A stretch of DNA of 64,000 nt from Parendozoicomonas haliclonae. GTDB lineage: Bacteria > Pseudomonadota > Gammaproteobacteria > Pseudomonadales > Endozoicomonadaceae. Positions 18,905 through 28,891 of this stretch are shown in pieces (positions within the stretch are counted from its first letter, which is position 1; each line of letters opens with the position of its first letter). The DNA is taken from contig NZ_FWPT01000005.1 of the NCBI RefSeq assembly GCF_900174585.1, forward strand, positions 372,001 through 436,000, in the 5' to 3' direction. Position numbers and translations under genes: made by a program. The notes below the pieces were generated by a model, which saw nothing but the letters and a program-made list of their open reading frames with translations, did not search any database and was not told the DNA's origin.

Positions 18905-20512
18905 ATGCCTGTTATTTCAAGCAAGGTTGTCACCACAACCCCGGAATTTGCCGAAAACCGGCAGGCCATGGAAGTGCTGCTTGATGAGATGATCAGCCTC
19001 GCGCAAGCCATCCAGACCGGAGGGCCTGAACCGGCCCGCATTCGCCATCAGGAGCGGGGCAAGCTGCTGGCGCGCGAGCGTATCAATGCCCTGCTTGATC
19101 CCGGCTCTCCGTTTTTGGAAGTCGGCTTGTTCGCAGCCCATGATGTGTATGGTGAAGATGTGCCTGCTGCTGGTGCTGTTGCCGGCATCGGTCAGGTCTG
19201 CGGCCGTGCCTGCATCATTGTTGCCAATGACGCCACGGTAAAAGGCGGCAGCTATTATCCGCTCACCGTTAAGAAACACCTGCGAGCGCAGACTATTGCC
19301 GCAGAAAACCATCTGCCGTGTATTTATCTGGTGGATTCCGGTGGTGCCAACCTGCCCCGCCAGGATGAAGTTTTTCCGGACCGGGAACATTTCGGCCGAA
19401 TCTTCTTTAACCAGTCCAATATGTCTGCCCAGGGGATTGCCCAGATCGCCGTAGTGATGGGTTCCTGTACCGCCGGTGGTGCTTATGTTCCAGCGATGGC
19501 GGATGAAAGTATTATCGTCCGCAATCAGGGAACAATCTTTCTGGCCGGCCCACCGCTGGTTAAAGCGGCAACTGGTGAGGTTGTTACCGCTGAAGAACTG
19601 GGTGGAGCCGATGTGCATGGCAAAGTCTCTGGCGTTGTCGATCATATTGCTGAAGATGATCACCATGCCCTGCAGCTGGCCCGTCAGGCCGTAGCCCGCC
19701 TGAATACCGCGCCGCTGCCTTTGCCAGACAAAACCGAGTCTCGCCCTCCCCGCCTTGATCCGGAAGAGTTGCTCGGCATTATCCCCGCCAGTCTGAAAAC
19801 CCCCTACGACGTTCGGGAAGTGATCGGGCGTATCGTGGACGATTCCGAGTTTGATGAGTTTAAGGCCAATTTTGGCGCAACCCTGGTCACCGGCTTTGCC
19901 CGTATCCATGGTTACCCGGTCGGTATTCTTGCCAATAACGGCATTCTGTTTTCGGAGTCTGCCGTGAAAGGGGCACACTTCGTTGAGCTCTGCTGTCAGC
20001 GCAAGATCCCGCTGGTGTTCCTGCAGAATATTACCGGTTTTATGGTCGGCGCACGTTACGAGGCTGGCGGTATCGCCAAACATGGAGCCAAGCTGGTGAA
20101 TGCCGTGTCCTGCGCCAAGGTGCCCAAGCTGACAGTGATTATTGGTGGAAGCTTTGGTGCAGGTAACTATGGCATGTGTGGCCGAGCCTATGACCCTCGC
20201 TTCCTGTGGAGCTGGCCTAATGCCCGTATCTCGGTGATGGGTGGTGAACAGGCCGCAGGCGTACTCACCATGGTGAAAGGCGCAGCCGCTGCCAAGCGCG
20301 GACAAGCCTGGACCGAGGAAGATGATGCCAATTGCCGGCAGCAGGTTATTGATGATTATGACCGTATGGGCAGCCCGTTTTACGGCAGTGCCCGCCTGTG
20401 GGATGACGGCATTATCGACCCAAGAGACACCCGTGATGTACTGGGGCTGAGTCTGGCCGCAGCTTTGAATGCACCCATCGAGGAAACACGCTTTGGCGTG
20501 TTCCGTATGTAA
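18905..20512 (+). CDS. liuB: Methylcrotonyl-CoA carboxylase, carboxyltransferase (beta) subunit
   Basis: Transfers carboxyl from biotin to 3-methylcrotonyl-CoA, giving 3-methylglutaconyl-CoA, in complex with LiuD. At 535 residues it has the full length of MCC beta subunits. It shows the two crotonase-fold halves: N-terminal [18 protein letters not shown] type start with [16 protein letters not shown], and C-terminal [13 protein letters not shown] followed by [16 protein letters not shown] and [12 protein letters not shown], which are specific to methylcrotonyl rather than propionyl carboxylases. AGGAAA precedes the ATG. Spacing from liuA is 56 bases. Confidence 0.97.
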   Translation: MPVISSKVVTTTPEFAENRQAMEVLLDEMISLAQAIQTGGPEPARIRHQERGKLLARERINALLDPGSPFLEVGLFAAHDVYGEDVPAAGAVAGIGQVCGRACIIVANDATVKGGSYYPLTVKKHLRAQTIAAENHLPCIYLVDSGGANLPRQDEVFPDREHFGRIFFNQSNMSAQGIAQIAVVMGSCTAGGAYVPAMADESIIVRNQGTIFLAGPPLVKAATGEVVTAEELGGADVHGKVSGVVDHIAEDDHHALQLARQAVARLNTAPLPLPDKTESRPPRLDPEELLGIIPASLKTPYDVREVIGRIVDDSEFDEFKANFGATLVTGFARIHGYPVGILANNGILFSESAVKGAHFVELCCQRKIPLVFLQNITGFMVGARYEAGGIAKHGAKLVNAVSCAKVPKLTVIIGGSFGAGNYGMCGRAYDPRFLWSWPNARISVMGGEQAAGVLTMVKGAAAAKRGQAWTEEDDANCRQQVIDDYDRMGSPFYGSARLWDDGIIDPRDTRDVLGLSLAAALNAPIEETRFGVFRM

Positions 20513-20526
20513 CCGGAGACGGTGAA

Positions 20527-21324
20527 ATGGCTATTCATGCTTCCATTACTGATGGCGTTGCCCGCCTGGTCCTTGATCGGCCGGAAAAGCGCAATGCCTT
20601 TGATGACCAGACAATCGCAGATATCAGCAGCGTACTAAGCCTATGGCGTCACGATGAATCGATTCGGGTGCTGGTGATTTCAGCCAACGGGGAAACCTTT
20701 TGCGCGGGTGCCGACCTTGGCTGGATGAAACGCACTGCACAGCTGGACCATCAGGCCAATCTCGAAGATGCACAAAAGCTCGCGATTATGATGGACCTGA
20801 TTGACAGCTTCCCGGTACCGGTTCTGACCCTGGTTCAGGGGGCAGCATTTGGCGGGGCTTTGGGCATAATCTGCTGTAGCGATATTGTGCTGGCCACCGA
20901 GGATGCCAAGTTCTGTCTGAGTGAAGTCAGACTGGGTATCGTGCCAGCGGTTATCAGCCCTTATGTCATCCGCGCCATGGGGGAACGTCAGGCTCGCCGT
21001 TACATGCTGACGGCAGAACGCTTTGATGCCGGCCAGGCTCTTAATTTCAATCTCGTACACCAGCTTTTCTCTACGCAGGAGGAGGTTGTTGAGGCGGGTA
21101 AAAGCCTTATTACCACCCTGTCTCTGAATGGCCCACAGGCCATGCGCCAGTGCAAACAGTTGATTGCCGATGTCAGTGGAAAGCCCATTGATGAACCACT
21201 TATGAGACATACCAGCCAGTTTATTGCCGATATTCGCAACACGTCTGAAGGGCAGGAAGGGCTTGCGGCCTTTCTGGAAAAGCGTAAGCCCAACTGGATA
21301 ACTGCTGAATCCGGCCATCAATAA
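20527..21324 (+). CDS. liuC: Methylglutaconyl-CoA hydratase
   Basis: Enoyl-CoA hydratase/isomerase family enzyme that hydrates 3-methylglutaconyl-CoA to HMG-CoA. At 265 residues it shows the two oxyanion-hole segments CAGADLGWM and GAAFGGALGI, the substrate-binding DRPEKRNAFD near the start, and the catalytic Glu region SEVRLGIVPAVISP. A 14-base gap separates it from liuB and 11 bases from liuD, so translation is probably coupled. By sequence alone other crotonase members are possible; the operon position fixes the role. Confidence 0.94.
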   Translation: MAIHASITDGVARLVLDRPEKRNAFDDQTIADISSVLSLWRHDESIRVLVISANGETFCAGADLGWMKRTAQLDHQANLEDAQKLAIMMDLIDSFPVPVLTLVQGAAFGGALGIICCSDIVLATEDAKFCLSEVRLGIVPAVISPYVIRAMGERQARRYMLTAERFDAGQALNFNLVHQLFSTQEEVVEAGKSLITTLSLNGPQAMRQCKQLIADVSGKPIDEPLMRHTSQFIADIRNTSEGQEGLAAFLEKRKPNWITAESGHQ

Positions 21325-21335
21325 CGGTACCTACT

Positions 21336-23369
21336 ATGACGGCTATGACAACCAACAACAATCAACCAATAAAAAAGCTGCTCATTGCCAACCGGGGTGA
21401 AATTGCCTGCCGGGTTATCCGCACTGCCCGCACGCTGGGCATCGAGACAGCCCTGATCAGCTCGGAGCCGGACGCCACCAGCCTGGCGGCAGAGATGGCC
21501 GACAAGGTTTTTGTGATTGGACCTGCCGCTGCTGCAGACAGCTATCTTCGTCAGGATAAGGTGATTGAAGTCGCCAGACAGTGGCAGGCTGATGCTGTAC
21601 ATCCAGGCTATGGCTTCCTTTCTGAGAATGCCGACTTTGCCAACGCGTTGGAGGCTGCCGGTATTCGTTTTATCGGACCACCGTCTTCCGCTATGTCAGC
21701 TATGGCATCCAAAAGCGAAGCTAAACGCTTGATGGAACAGGCCGGTGTGCCACTGCTTAAGGGCTACCATGGTACCGATCAGGCCGACAGCACCTTAAGT
21801 GAAGCTGCTGATGCTATTGGTTATCCGGTGATGCTCAAGGCAGCAGCTGGCGGTGGCGGTAAGGGCATGCGGATTGTCAGCAGCCCTTCCGATTTCCAGT
21901 CAACGCTGGACAGTGCCCGCCGGGAAGCGGAAAAGGCCTTTGGCGATACCACCATGCTGGTCGAGAAGTATCTGGCGGCTCCTCGTCATATAGAAGTGCA
22001 GATTTTCTTTGATCAGCACGGTCAGGGCGTTTACCTGTTTGACCGGGATTGCTCCATTCAGCGCCGCCACCAAAAAGTCGTGGAAGAAGCTCCAGCTCCC
22101 GGTTTGCCAGACCGTCTGCGCAACACCATGGGTGAAGCCGCATTGGCCGCAGGCCGTTCCATCGGCTATGTCGGCGCTGGTACGGTGGAGTTTCTGCTGG
22201 ATACAGCCGGTGATGGCGATCAGTTTTACTTTATGGAAATGAACACCCGCCTGCAGGTTGAGCATCCCGTCACTGAAATGGTTACTGGACAGGATCTGGT
22301 GGAATGGCAGATTCGCGTGACGGAAGGTCAGCCCCTGCCCTGCTCCCAGGAACAGCTACAGCTCAGAGGACACTCTCTGGAAGTGCGGCTTTATGCGGAA
22401 GAGCCTGCCCGTGAGTTCCTCCCTGCGACCGGCACCCTGTCACATCTGCACTGGCCAGCTGAACAGAACTGGCTGCGGGTGGAAACCGGTGTGCGAGCCG
22501 GTGATGAAGTGACGCCCTGGTATGACCCGATGATTGCCAAGCTGGTTGTCCATGGCGATGATCGCGAGCAGGCCTGCCAGCGTATGCTTGAGGTACTGCA
22601 ACACACCCGAATTACCGGACTGTCCACCAACCGGGACTTCCTGATCAAAGTTCTTGAGCAGCCCGCATTTCAGCAGCAGGCACCTGATACCTGCTTTATT
22701 CCCCGCTTTCAGACAACACTGCTCGATAACAGCAAAGCCAAGCATCTAGCCCTGATTGCAGCAACACTGGCGCCACAGAGCCACAGTAGGCATGCTGGTC
22801 TGAGTGAAGCGTATAACGGCTGGCGTCTCCATCAACAGAAGCAATGGTATGGGCATTGGCAATATCAGGGCGAGACCTTCACCGTACTTGTTGAGTCAGG
22901 TGCCAATGGATGCAGCGCCAGAATCAATGGCCAGCAGGTACCTGTTACAACACTTGAGACCATCGATGACACGATCGTGGTCAACGGTGTTGTTCATGAT
23001 ATCTATCAGGAAGCCAGCTATGGTTCCCATGATCGCCGTCTGACTGTGGTCTCCCCGGCTCTGACACTGCCACTGCACAAGCCGGATCACTCGGTCGCCG
23101 AGCATGACGAACAAGATCTGACCGCGCCGATGAATGGCCGGGTGGTCGCGGTGATGGTTGAAGCCGGTCAAACGGTTAATGAAGGCGACACATTGCTGGT
23201 ACTGGAAGCCATGAAGATGGAGCAGACCATTCGCGCCCCCCATGCTGGCGTGATTGCTGACATTCATCACACCGCTGACAGCCTGGTGGAAGAAGGTGCG
23301 TTGCTGGTCAGTTTTGTCGACACGAGCCTGGCCGAAGCTAGCCTTGATAACACGGCGGAGGATGGTTGA
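21336..23369 (+). CDS. liuD: Methylcrotonyl-CoA carboxylase, biotin-carrying (alpha) subunit
   Basis: ATP-dependent carboxylation of its own biotin, which then serves LiuB. At 677 residues it is full length. Domains in order: biotin carboxylase N-domain (LLIANRGEIACRVIRTA), ATP-grasp with glycine-rich KAAAGGGGKGMRIV, HPGYGFLSENADFA, and the catalytic EMNTRLQVEHPVTE; a linker/BT domain; and a C-terminal biotinyl domain with EAMKME, biotin on K627. The ATG at 21345 is an alternative start three codons in. The stop codon lies one base before the liuE start. Confidence 0.97.
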   Translation: MTAMTTNNNQPIKKLLIANRGEIACRVIRTARTLGIETALISSEPDATSLAAEMADKVFVIGPAAAADSYLRQDKVIEVARQWQADAVHPGYGFLSENADFANALEAAGIRFIGPPSSAMSAMASKSEAKRLMEQAGVPLLKGYHGTDQADSTLSEAADAIGYPVMLKAAAGGGGKGMRIVSSPSDFQSTLDSARREAEKAFGDTTMLVEKYLAAPRHIEVQIFFDQHGQGVYLFDRDCSIQRRHQKVVEEAPAPGLPDRLRNTMGEAALAAGRSIGYVGAGTVEFLLDTAGDGDQFYFMEMNTRLQVEHPVTEMVTGQDLVEWQIRVTEGQPLPCSQEQLQLRGHSLEVRLYAEEPAREFLPATGTLSHLHWPAEQNWLRVETGVRAGDEVTPWYDPMIAKLVVHGDDREQACQRMLEVLQHTRITGLSTNRDFLIKVLEQPAFQQQAPDTCFIPRFQTTLLDNSKAKHLALIAATLAPQSHSRHAGLSEAYNGWRLHQQKQWYGHWQYQGETFTVLVESGANGCSARINGQQVPVTTLETIDDTIVVNGVVHDIYQEASYGSHDRRLTVVSPALTLPLHKPDHSVAEHDEQDLTAPMNGRVVAVMVEAGQTVNEGDTLLVLEAMKMEQTIRAPHAGVIADIHHTADSLVEEGALLVSFVDTSLAEASLDNTAEDG

Positions 23370-23370
23370 T

Positions 23371-24276
23371 ATGAACGCGAACGGACTCCCGGACAGTGTC
23401 AGACTCGTTGAAGTCAGCCCGCGGGATGGATTGCAGAATCAGCAACAGATTCTCTCTCCGGAACAACGGGTTGAGCTGATCCGTCGTCTGCAGGCCAGCG
23501 GCCTGACCCGTATAGAAGCCGGCAGTTTCGTCTCCGCTGAGCGGGTTCCGGCCATGCGGGATACCGACCAGGTACTGGCCGCCCTGCCGGCAGTACCTGG
23601 AGTTCGTTACAGTGTTCTCACCCCCAATATCAAAGGGCTGGATGCAGCTTTGCAGGCTGGAGCCGGTGAAGTCGCCGTGTTTACTGGCGCCAGCGAAACC
23701 TTTACCCGCAAGAATATTCAGTGCTCTATCACTGATAGCCTCAACCGGTTTGCACCGGTGGTTGATAAGGCCAAAGAACACAATATTCCGGTCAGGGGTT
23801 ATCTCTCATGCACCATGGGTTGCCCCTATGAGGGGGAAATCCCACTGACAGATGTGGTTACTCTGGCCACCGAACTGTTCCAGATGGGCTGCTATGAGAT
23901 CTCTCTTGGCGATACCATTGGTACCGGTAACCCGGCGCGGGTGCAGGAGCTGATTAACCTGTTACAGCCCAGCATTCCACTGGATGCACTGGCAGTACAT
24001 TTCCATGATACCTATGGGCAGGCGCTGACCAATATCTACGCAGCACTCAATGCCGGTGTTCGGGTGATTGATTCTGCCGTAGCAGGATTGGGAGGCTGCC
24101 CTTACGCCAAGGGAGCGTCTGGCAATGTGGCCACTGAGGATGTGCTGTATCTGTTAAACGGTTTGGGTATTGAAACCGGTGTTGATATGGACAAGCTTTT
24201 AGAAGCCACACGACTGCTGACTTCTGATTACGGCTACCGGAATGACTCTCGTGTTGGTCAGGCGCTATTGTCGTGA
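23371..24276 (+). CDS. liuE: Hydroxymethylglutaryl-CoA lyase
   Basis: Cleaves HMG-CoA to acetyl-CoA and acetoacetate, ending the leucine pathway. At 301 residues it matches the family. Signatures: VSPRDGLQNQ at the substrate/metal site, SLGDTIGTGNP, the metal ligands AVHFHDTYGQAL, and the catalytic Cys loop GLGGCPYAKGASGN. The frame is open upstream to 23254 inside liuD and there is an ATG at 23362, but GGAGG at 23357-23361 fits the ATG at 23371 with a 9-base spacer and would abut 23362, so I use 23371. Confidence 0.97.
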   Translation: MNANGLPDSVRLVEVSPRDGLQNQQQILSPEQRVELIRRLQASGLTRIEAGSFVSAERVPAMRDTDQVLAALPAVPGVRYSVLTPNIKGLDAALQAGAGEVAVFTGASETFTRKNIQCSITDSLNRFAPVVDKAKEHNIPVRGYLSCTMGCPYEGEIPLTDVVTLATELFQMGCYEISLGDTIGTGNPARVQELINLLQPSIPLDALAVHFHDTYGQALTNIYAALNAGVRVIDSAVAGLGGCPYAKGASGNVATEDVLYLLNGLGIETGVDMDKLLEATRLLTSDYGYRNDSRVGQALLS

Positions 24277-24345
24277 TACATCTGTAGAGCCAATTAAGAA
24301 CATCTCCCAACCGCTTGAAATAAAAATAAATTATCGGTACTCAAT

Positions 24346-26304
24346 ATGTTGGATAAGCCACTGTGGTCACCTTCTCCTGAAAGCATTCGTCGCTCACAGA
24401 TGCAACAGTGTCTTGAGGCCGTCCAGAGCGAGTTTGGGCTATCCCTGACCAGTTACCATGACCTTCATCAGTGGAGCTGTCAGCACCCGGAACTGTTCTG
24501 GCCGTTTCTGGCTCAATTTCTCGATCTTCCCGTCACAGACTATCAGCAGGTTGTCGCCTTTGATAACGAGCAGGCTTCCAGCATGGAAGGTGCGCACTGG
24601 TTTACCGGCTCCCAAATCAACTACGCCGAAGCCATGTTGCGTTTTCAGGGAGACCAGACGGCTATCGTTTATCGGGGTGAAGATGGAAGTCGCCGGGAGC
24701 TAAGCCGTAATCAATTGCGGGAACTTGTCGCCCGCGCGGCCAATGGTCTGCGTGCAGCCGGGATAAGGGAAGGCGATCGTATCGCCGGCTTTATGCCCAA
24801 TATGCCGGAGACCATTGCCATGATGCTGGCGGCAGCCAGCCTGGGCGCGGTCTGGTCATCCTGCTCACCGGACTTTGGCAGTCAGGGCGTGCTGGATCGG
24901 TTTGGACAGATTGAGCCCCGGATACTGGTGGCGACGGATGGCTATCAATACAGCGGCAAGAGCATTGATTGTCGCCCGCGTATTCAGGAACTGGTTGAAG
25001 AAATCCCTTCCATAGAGCGCGTTGTTATTGTGCCTTTTGGTGAACAGGACCTTGATATCCGCGCTATTGAGAAGAGTACAACTCTGGCAGACTTTCTGTC
25101 CGACGATACTACTCTGCGCTTCTCTCCCCTGCCCTTTGATCATCCTCTTTGCATTCTTTATTCATCCGGCACTACCGGAAAGCCAAAGTGCATTGTACAT
25201 GGCCATGGCGGTACCTTATTGCAGCATGCCAAAGAGCTTTGCCTGCATACCGACCTGCGTGAAGGAGAAAAGTTTTTCTACTTCTCCACCTGTGGCTGGA
25301 TGATGTGGAACTGGCTGGCGTCTGGTCTGATAACCGGAGCCACGCTGGTACTGTTTGATGGCTCCCCCTTCCACCCTGGTCCGGAAGCGCTCTGGCAGAT
25401 GGCCGAACAGGAACAAATCTCTGTATTTGGCACCAGTGCCCGCTATCTCACCGCTTTGCAGAAATCGGGCTTTGAGCCGGCCAAGGCTTGCAAACTACCG
25501 GCGTTACGCGCCATTCTCTCGACCGGTTCACCGCTGCCCCATGAAGGCTTTGATTTTGTCTACGAGAGCATCGGTCGTGATTTGATGCTGTCCTCAATCT
25601 CTGGCGGGACGGATATTATTTCCTGCTTCGCGTTGGGCAATCCCATCCTGCCGGTATATCGAGGACAGCTACAGTGTCTGGGGCTGGGGATGAACGTGGC
25701 CTTTTATGACGATGAAGGACAGTCCGTTCTTCATCAACCGGGAGAACTGGTCTGCCAAACCGCATTCCCAAGCCGACCGGTGATGTTCTGGAACGACCCT
25801 GACAGCCAGCGTTATCACGACGCCTATTACAGCCGTTTCCAGAACATCTGGGCCCATGGTGACTATGGCGAAATCACCCCGGAACAGGGTGTTATTCTCC
25901 ATGGTCGCTCTGATGCGGTTTTAAACCCTGGCGGCGTGCGTATTGGCACCGCCGAGATTTACCGACAGGTTGAAAAGGTTGAAGCCGTACTGGAATCCCT
26001 GGCTGTCGGGCAACAGTTCAATAATGATGAACGGGTGGTGCTGTTTGTTCGCCTTCGGGATGGCCTGATACTCGATCAGGCGCTGGAGCAGCAGATACGC
26101 AGCGTGATTCGTACCCACGCCTCTCCACGCCATGTTCCGGCAGTGATATTGCAGGCCCCTGATCTGCCCCGCACGGTCAGCGGCAAGCTGACCGAGCTGG
26201 CAGTCAAGGCGATCATTCATGGCCGTCCGGTAAAGAATGCCGAAGCATTGGCCAACCCGGAGACCCTGACTTTCTTTAAGGATCTGGACGCTTTAAGGGT
26301 CTAA
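24346..26304 (+). CDS. aacS: Acetoacetyl-CoA synthetase
   Basis: ANL-family ligase that activates acetoacetate, the product of LiuE, to acetoacetyl-CoA with ATP. At 652 residues it is the normal length. The AMP-binding P-loop YSSGTTGKPKCIVHGHGG, the segment FFYFSTCGWMMWNWL, the ISGGTDIISCF motif typical of acetoacetyl-CoA synthetases, and the C-terminal hinge and lysine region (LPRTVSGKLTELAVK) are present. It lies 69 bases after liuE on the same strand and probably belongs to the liu operon, so acetoacetate is recycled into acetyl-CoA. Confidence 0.96.
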   Translation: MLDKPLWSPSPESIRRSQMQQCLEAVQSEFGLSLTSYHDLHQWSCQHPELFWPFLAQFLDLPVTDYQQVVAFDNEQASSMEGAHWFTGSQINYAEAMLRFQGDQTAIVYRGEDGSRRELSRNQLRELVARAANGLRAAGIREGDRIAGFMPNMPETIAMMLAAASLGAVWSSCSPDFGSQGVLDRFGQIEPRILVATDGYQYSGKSIDCRPRIQELVEEIPSIERVVIVPFGEQDLDIRAIEKSTTLADFLSDDTTLRFSPLPFDHPLCILYSSGTTGKPKCIVHGHGGTLLQHAKELCLHTDLREGEKFFYFSTCGWMMWNWLASGLITGATLVLFDGSPFHPGPEALWQMAEQEQISVFGTSARYLTALQKSGFEPAKACKLPALRAILSTGSPLPHEGFDFVYESIGRDLMLSSISGGTDIISCFALGNPILPVYRGQLQCLGLGMNVAFYDDEGQSVLHQPGELVCQTAFPSRPVMFWNDPDSQRYHDAYYSRFQNIWAHGDYGEITPEQGVILHGRSDAVLNPGGVRIGTAEIYRQVEKVEAVLESLAVGQQFNNDERVVLFVRLRDGLILDQALEQQIRSVIRTHASPRHVPAVILQAPDLPRTVSGKLTELAVKAIIHGRPVKNAEALANPETLTFFKDLDALRV

Positions 26305-26323
26305 ATGCCTGCAGCCTTAAAGC
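26290..26323. terminator. Inverted repeat spanning the convergent ends of aacS and the next gene
   Basis: GCTTTAAGG, a 16-base loop, CCTTAAAGC. It covers the last codons of both converging genes. It has no U-tract, so it is only a possible terminator. Confidence 0.35.
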
Positions 26324-26889
26324 TCGCTGGGCAGAAACGAACGATTCTGACGCAGCAAGTAATAATCGGGATAGCCGGTGTCGCCTACCAGACATCGGCC
26401 GTCCTGCTCCTGACCGGGATAGACACGACTCATTGGGTCATACATCTCATCCATCACCAGACAAATGCGCTTCTGGTTTTCCGGGTGACGAATATAGATA
26501 CCCTGACTGGTCAGCCCGTAAGGGCCATGCACCTGATGAACCTGCACCGAATCCAGCACTTCAAACGAGGAACTCCCCTTCTGGATGCCGTTCTTGTCGA
26601 GATAGGAGCACAGGGTAATGTCTTCCCGTCTGTCGGCCACAACAATCGGCCCCTGCTCCGTTACTACCGCATCACGGAGATATAAGGTGACCAGATCAAC
26701 ATAACCGAAGTGCCACTCACCACTCATATCACGGGTACGGCAGTAGTAAGGCTCAATATCCTGCGCGCTTTCATGCTGCTTACGGGAAAATGCATCATTG
26801 CTCAGCCACGGGGATGCCGCCTGAGAGAGGCCAGCCCAGGCCAGCATAAGGCTGAATACCAGCCCCATCAGGGAAAAATTGGTTTTCAT
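26317..26889 (-). CDS. Secreted protein of unknown function
   Basis: The frame is open back to 27099, but the ATG at 26889 has GGAG five bases upstream and begins a clear signal peptide (MKTNF, hydrophobic core, AGLSQAA with cleavage near residue 25). The mature protein of about 165 residues contains four or five Cys (YYCRTRDMS, ITLCSYLD, KRICLVMDEM, GRCLVGD), which suggests disulfides in the periplasm or outside. It is rich in aromatic residues and looks mostly beta. I recognise no family. Confidence 0.75.
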   Translation of the reverse strand: MKTNFSLMGLVFSLMLAWAGLSQAASPWLSNDAFSRKQHESAQDIEPYYCRTRDMSGEWHFGYVDLVTLYLRDAVVTEQGPIVVADRREDITLCSYLDKNGIQKGSSSFEVLDSVQVHQVHGPYGLTSQGIYIRHPENQKRICLVMDEMYDPMSRVYPGQEQDGRCLVGDTGYPDYYLLRQNRSFLPSEL

Positions 26890-27044
26890 AGAAGCTCCTT
26901 CTTCAAGACCAATAACAGAGTGGACAGTTGATAGACCCTGTTCATTCCCAGGAGTTTTTCCGTAACAATAAGTGTCAGTGAAACTAACCACCCTGATATG
27001 ATGGGAAGGAATGATTGAGTGAGCGCAACCAGGAGTAATCGGCG

Positions 27045-27755
27045 GTGATTCCATGGATTGATGATGAATATCCGGCTTTTCCTCCCGTCGATGAGGCACT
27101 GAAGGATCCGGATGGTCTGCTGTGTGCCGGTGGGAACCTTGACCCGATGACCCTGCGCCGGGCCTACAAGAGTGGCATTTTCCCCTGGTTTAACGAGGGC
27201 CAGCCGATCCTCTGGTGGTCCCCTGATCCCCGCATGGTGCTGACACCCTCCTCATTCCGCTTCTCCCGGCGGCTGAAACGCTTCCTTCGCAGCAGCGGCT
27301 GGACGATTACCGCTAACAGAGACTTTGAAGCGGTGATTCGAGCTTGTGCCAGTATTCGTCGTGACGGCCAGGACGGCACCTGGATTACTGAAGATATGGT
27401 ACTGGCCTATCTGGCCTTTCATTATGTCGGTCATGCCTGTTCGATCGAGGTCTGGGATGAACAAAATCAGCTCTGCGGCGGCCTTTATGGCGTTGCCCTC
27501 GGGCGGATGTTCTTTGGTGAGTCGATGTTTTCCAACACCAGCAATGCCTCAAAGGCCGCTCTTGCCACGCTTATGCAGTCAGGCTGTTTTGACCTTGTGG
27601 ATTGCCAGATGCAGACCAGTCATCTGTCTTCTCAAGGTGGTTTTCTGATGAAACGCGCTGAGTTTATTGATCAGATCAAACTGCTCGCTGAACGGGAACG
27701 TGATGATCTGCCTGGTGCTGTTGAGCACACGGCCCGGGAGCTGGTCAATGGCTGA
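27045..27755 (+). CDS. aat: Leucyl/phenylalanyl-tRNA--protein transferase
   Basis: Adds Leu or Phe from aminoacyl-tRNA to proteins with N-terminal Lys or Arg, marking them for ClpS/ClpA. At 236 residues it shows the family pattern: FPPVDEAL and GLLCAGGNL near the start, RRAYKSGIFPWF, LWWSPDPRMVL, and the core GGLYGVALGRMFFGESMFS. Start is GTG at 27045 with GGAG eight bases upstream. The next gene bpt starts within its last codons. The cluster aat-bpt-infA-clpA-clpS is an old gammaproteobacterial arrangement. Confidence 0.97.
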   Translation: MIPWIDDEYPAFPPVDEALKDPDGLLCAGGNLDPMTLRRAYKSGIFPWFNEGQPILWWSPDPRMVLTPSSFRFSRRLKRFLRSSGWTITANRDFEAVIRACASIRRDGQDGTWITEDMVLAYLAFHYVGHACSIEVWDEQNQLCGGLYGVALGRMFFGESMFSNTSNASKAALATLMQSGCFDLVDCQMQTSHLSSQGGFLMKRAEFIDQIKLLAERERDDLPGAVEHTARELVNG

Positions 27756-28455
27756 TCAGCGTATTCCTTTGTATCAGACCGGACTGCACCCCTGCAGCTA
27801 TCTTGACAGGAAGGATGCCTCAACAGTCTTTCTCGACCCTAACATTCTGCTTAACGTTGAAGGGGCGGAGGTAATGGCTGAGCAGGGCTTCCGACGCAGT
27901 GGGCGGCATACTTACCGCCCCCACTGCCCGCAATGCCATGGCTGCATCTCGGTGCGGGTGAATGTTCAGGATTTTCAACCCAACCGCACCCAGCGCAAGA
28001 TCCTTAACCGTAACCAGGATCTGCATATCGAAGTCTCTGAACCTCAGCTGACGCTGGAAAACTACCGGCTGTACCGGCGTTATATCAGTGAGCGACATCG
28101 CGATGGTGATATGTTCCCGCCAACAGCGCGGCAGTTTCAGGATTTTCTTGGCGTGGATTCCGGATTTACCCAGTTCTGGAATATTCGTAGAGGCCACGAA
28201 CTGGTCGGGGTAGCTGTAACCGACAACTTCCGCCGTTCTCTGGCTTCAGTCTACAGTTTCTTTGATCCCGATGATCACAGGCGCAGTCTGGGCACCTACG
28301 CTGTTCTCAAGCAGATAGAGGCAGCCAGACAGTCCGGACGGCTCTGGCTGTATCTGGGTTATTGGATCAGTGATTGCCGCAAAATGCGCTATAAAACAGC
28401 TTTCCAGCCGCTGGAAATGTTTAATGGCAATGATTGGCAGCATTTTCAACCCTAA
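27748..28455 (+). CDS. bpt: Aspartate/glutamate leucyltransferase (Bpt, arginyltransferase family)
   Basis: Transfers Leu to N-terminal Asp or Glu of proteins, the second N-degron entry enzyme. At 235 residues it has the Cys-rich N-terminal motif YRPHCPQCHGCISVRV, the PNRTQRKILNRN segment, and YISERHRDGDMFP, all typical of the ATE/Bpt family. ATG 27748 overlaps the aat stop, so the two are translationally coupled. The frame extends upstream to 27667, but that is inside aat and lacks the conserved start. It is sometimes annotated ate. Confidence 0.96.
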   Translation: MADQRIPLYQTGLHPCSYLDRKDASTVFLDPNILLNVEGAEVMAEQGFRRSGRHTYRPHCPQCHGCISVRVNVQDFQPNRTQRKILNRNQDLHIEVSEPQLTLENYRLYRRYISERHRDGDMFPPTARQFQDFLGVDSGFTQFWNIRRGHELVGVAVTDNFRRSLASVYSFFDPDDHRRSLGTYAVLKQIEAARQSGRLWLYLGYWISDCRKMRYKTAFQPLEMFNGNDWQHFQP

Positions 28456-28597
28456 CTCGCCTTTGCCTATTGACAGGTTTTCGGGCAGAATGCGCACAAA
28501 TTTTTAATTCTCAGTTCATTCGGATACTTTGTTATTCCGAGGGTCCGGTTGAGTTGGGATTATTTAAAAAGTTTCGTACTAACGAGGTAAAGGCCGA

Positions 28598-28816
28598 ATG
28601 GCAAAAGAAGATTCCATTGAAATGGAAGGCGTGGTTGTTGACACCCTGCCGAACACCATGTTCCGTGTAGAGCTGGAAAACGGCCACGTGGTTACAGCTC
28701 ACATCTCCGGTAAGATGCGTAAGAACTACATCCGCATCCTGACCGGTGACAAGGTGCGTGTGGAGATGACTCCTTACGACCTGAACAAGGCGCGTATCGT
28801 TTACCGCGCCCGTTAA
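28598..28816 (+). CDS. infA: Translation initiation factor IF-1
   Basis: 72-residue S1/OB-fold protein that binds the ribosomal A site with IF-2 and IF-3. The sequence [19 protein letters not shown] and the end [13 protein letters not shown] are nearly invariant in the family. ACGAGG precedes the ATG. A strong terminator follows within 12 bases. It is separated from bpt by 142 bases that should hold its own promoter (TTGACA at 28470-28475, without a clear -10). Confidence 0.98.
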   Translation: MAKEDSIEMEGVVVDTLPNTMFRVELENGHVVTAHISGKMRKNYIRILTGDKVRVEMTPYDLNKARIVYRAR

Positions 28817-28826
28817 TCGAAAGGTT

Positions 28827-28866
28827 AAAAAAAGCCCGCATGCCATTGGTATGCGGGCTTTTTTAT
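28827..28866 (+). terminator. Intrinsic terminator of infA
   Basis: AAAAAAGCCCGCAT, short loop, ATGCGGGCTTTTTT: a strong stem with U-tract directly after infA. Confidence 0.92.
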
Positions 28867-28891
28867 GTCTTAAGCTTTCGGTTCCTGCTGC

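Noticed and set aside
18917-20305. 462-residue minus-strand frame opposite liuB
   Set aside because: It is antisense to a certain carboxyltransferase gene and has shadow-like composition.
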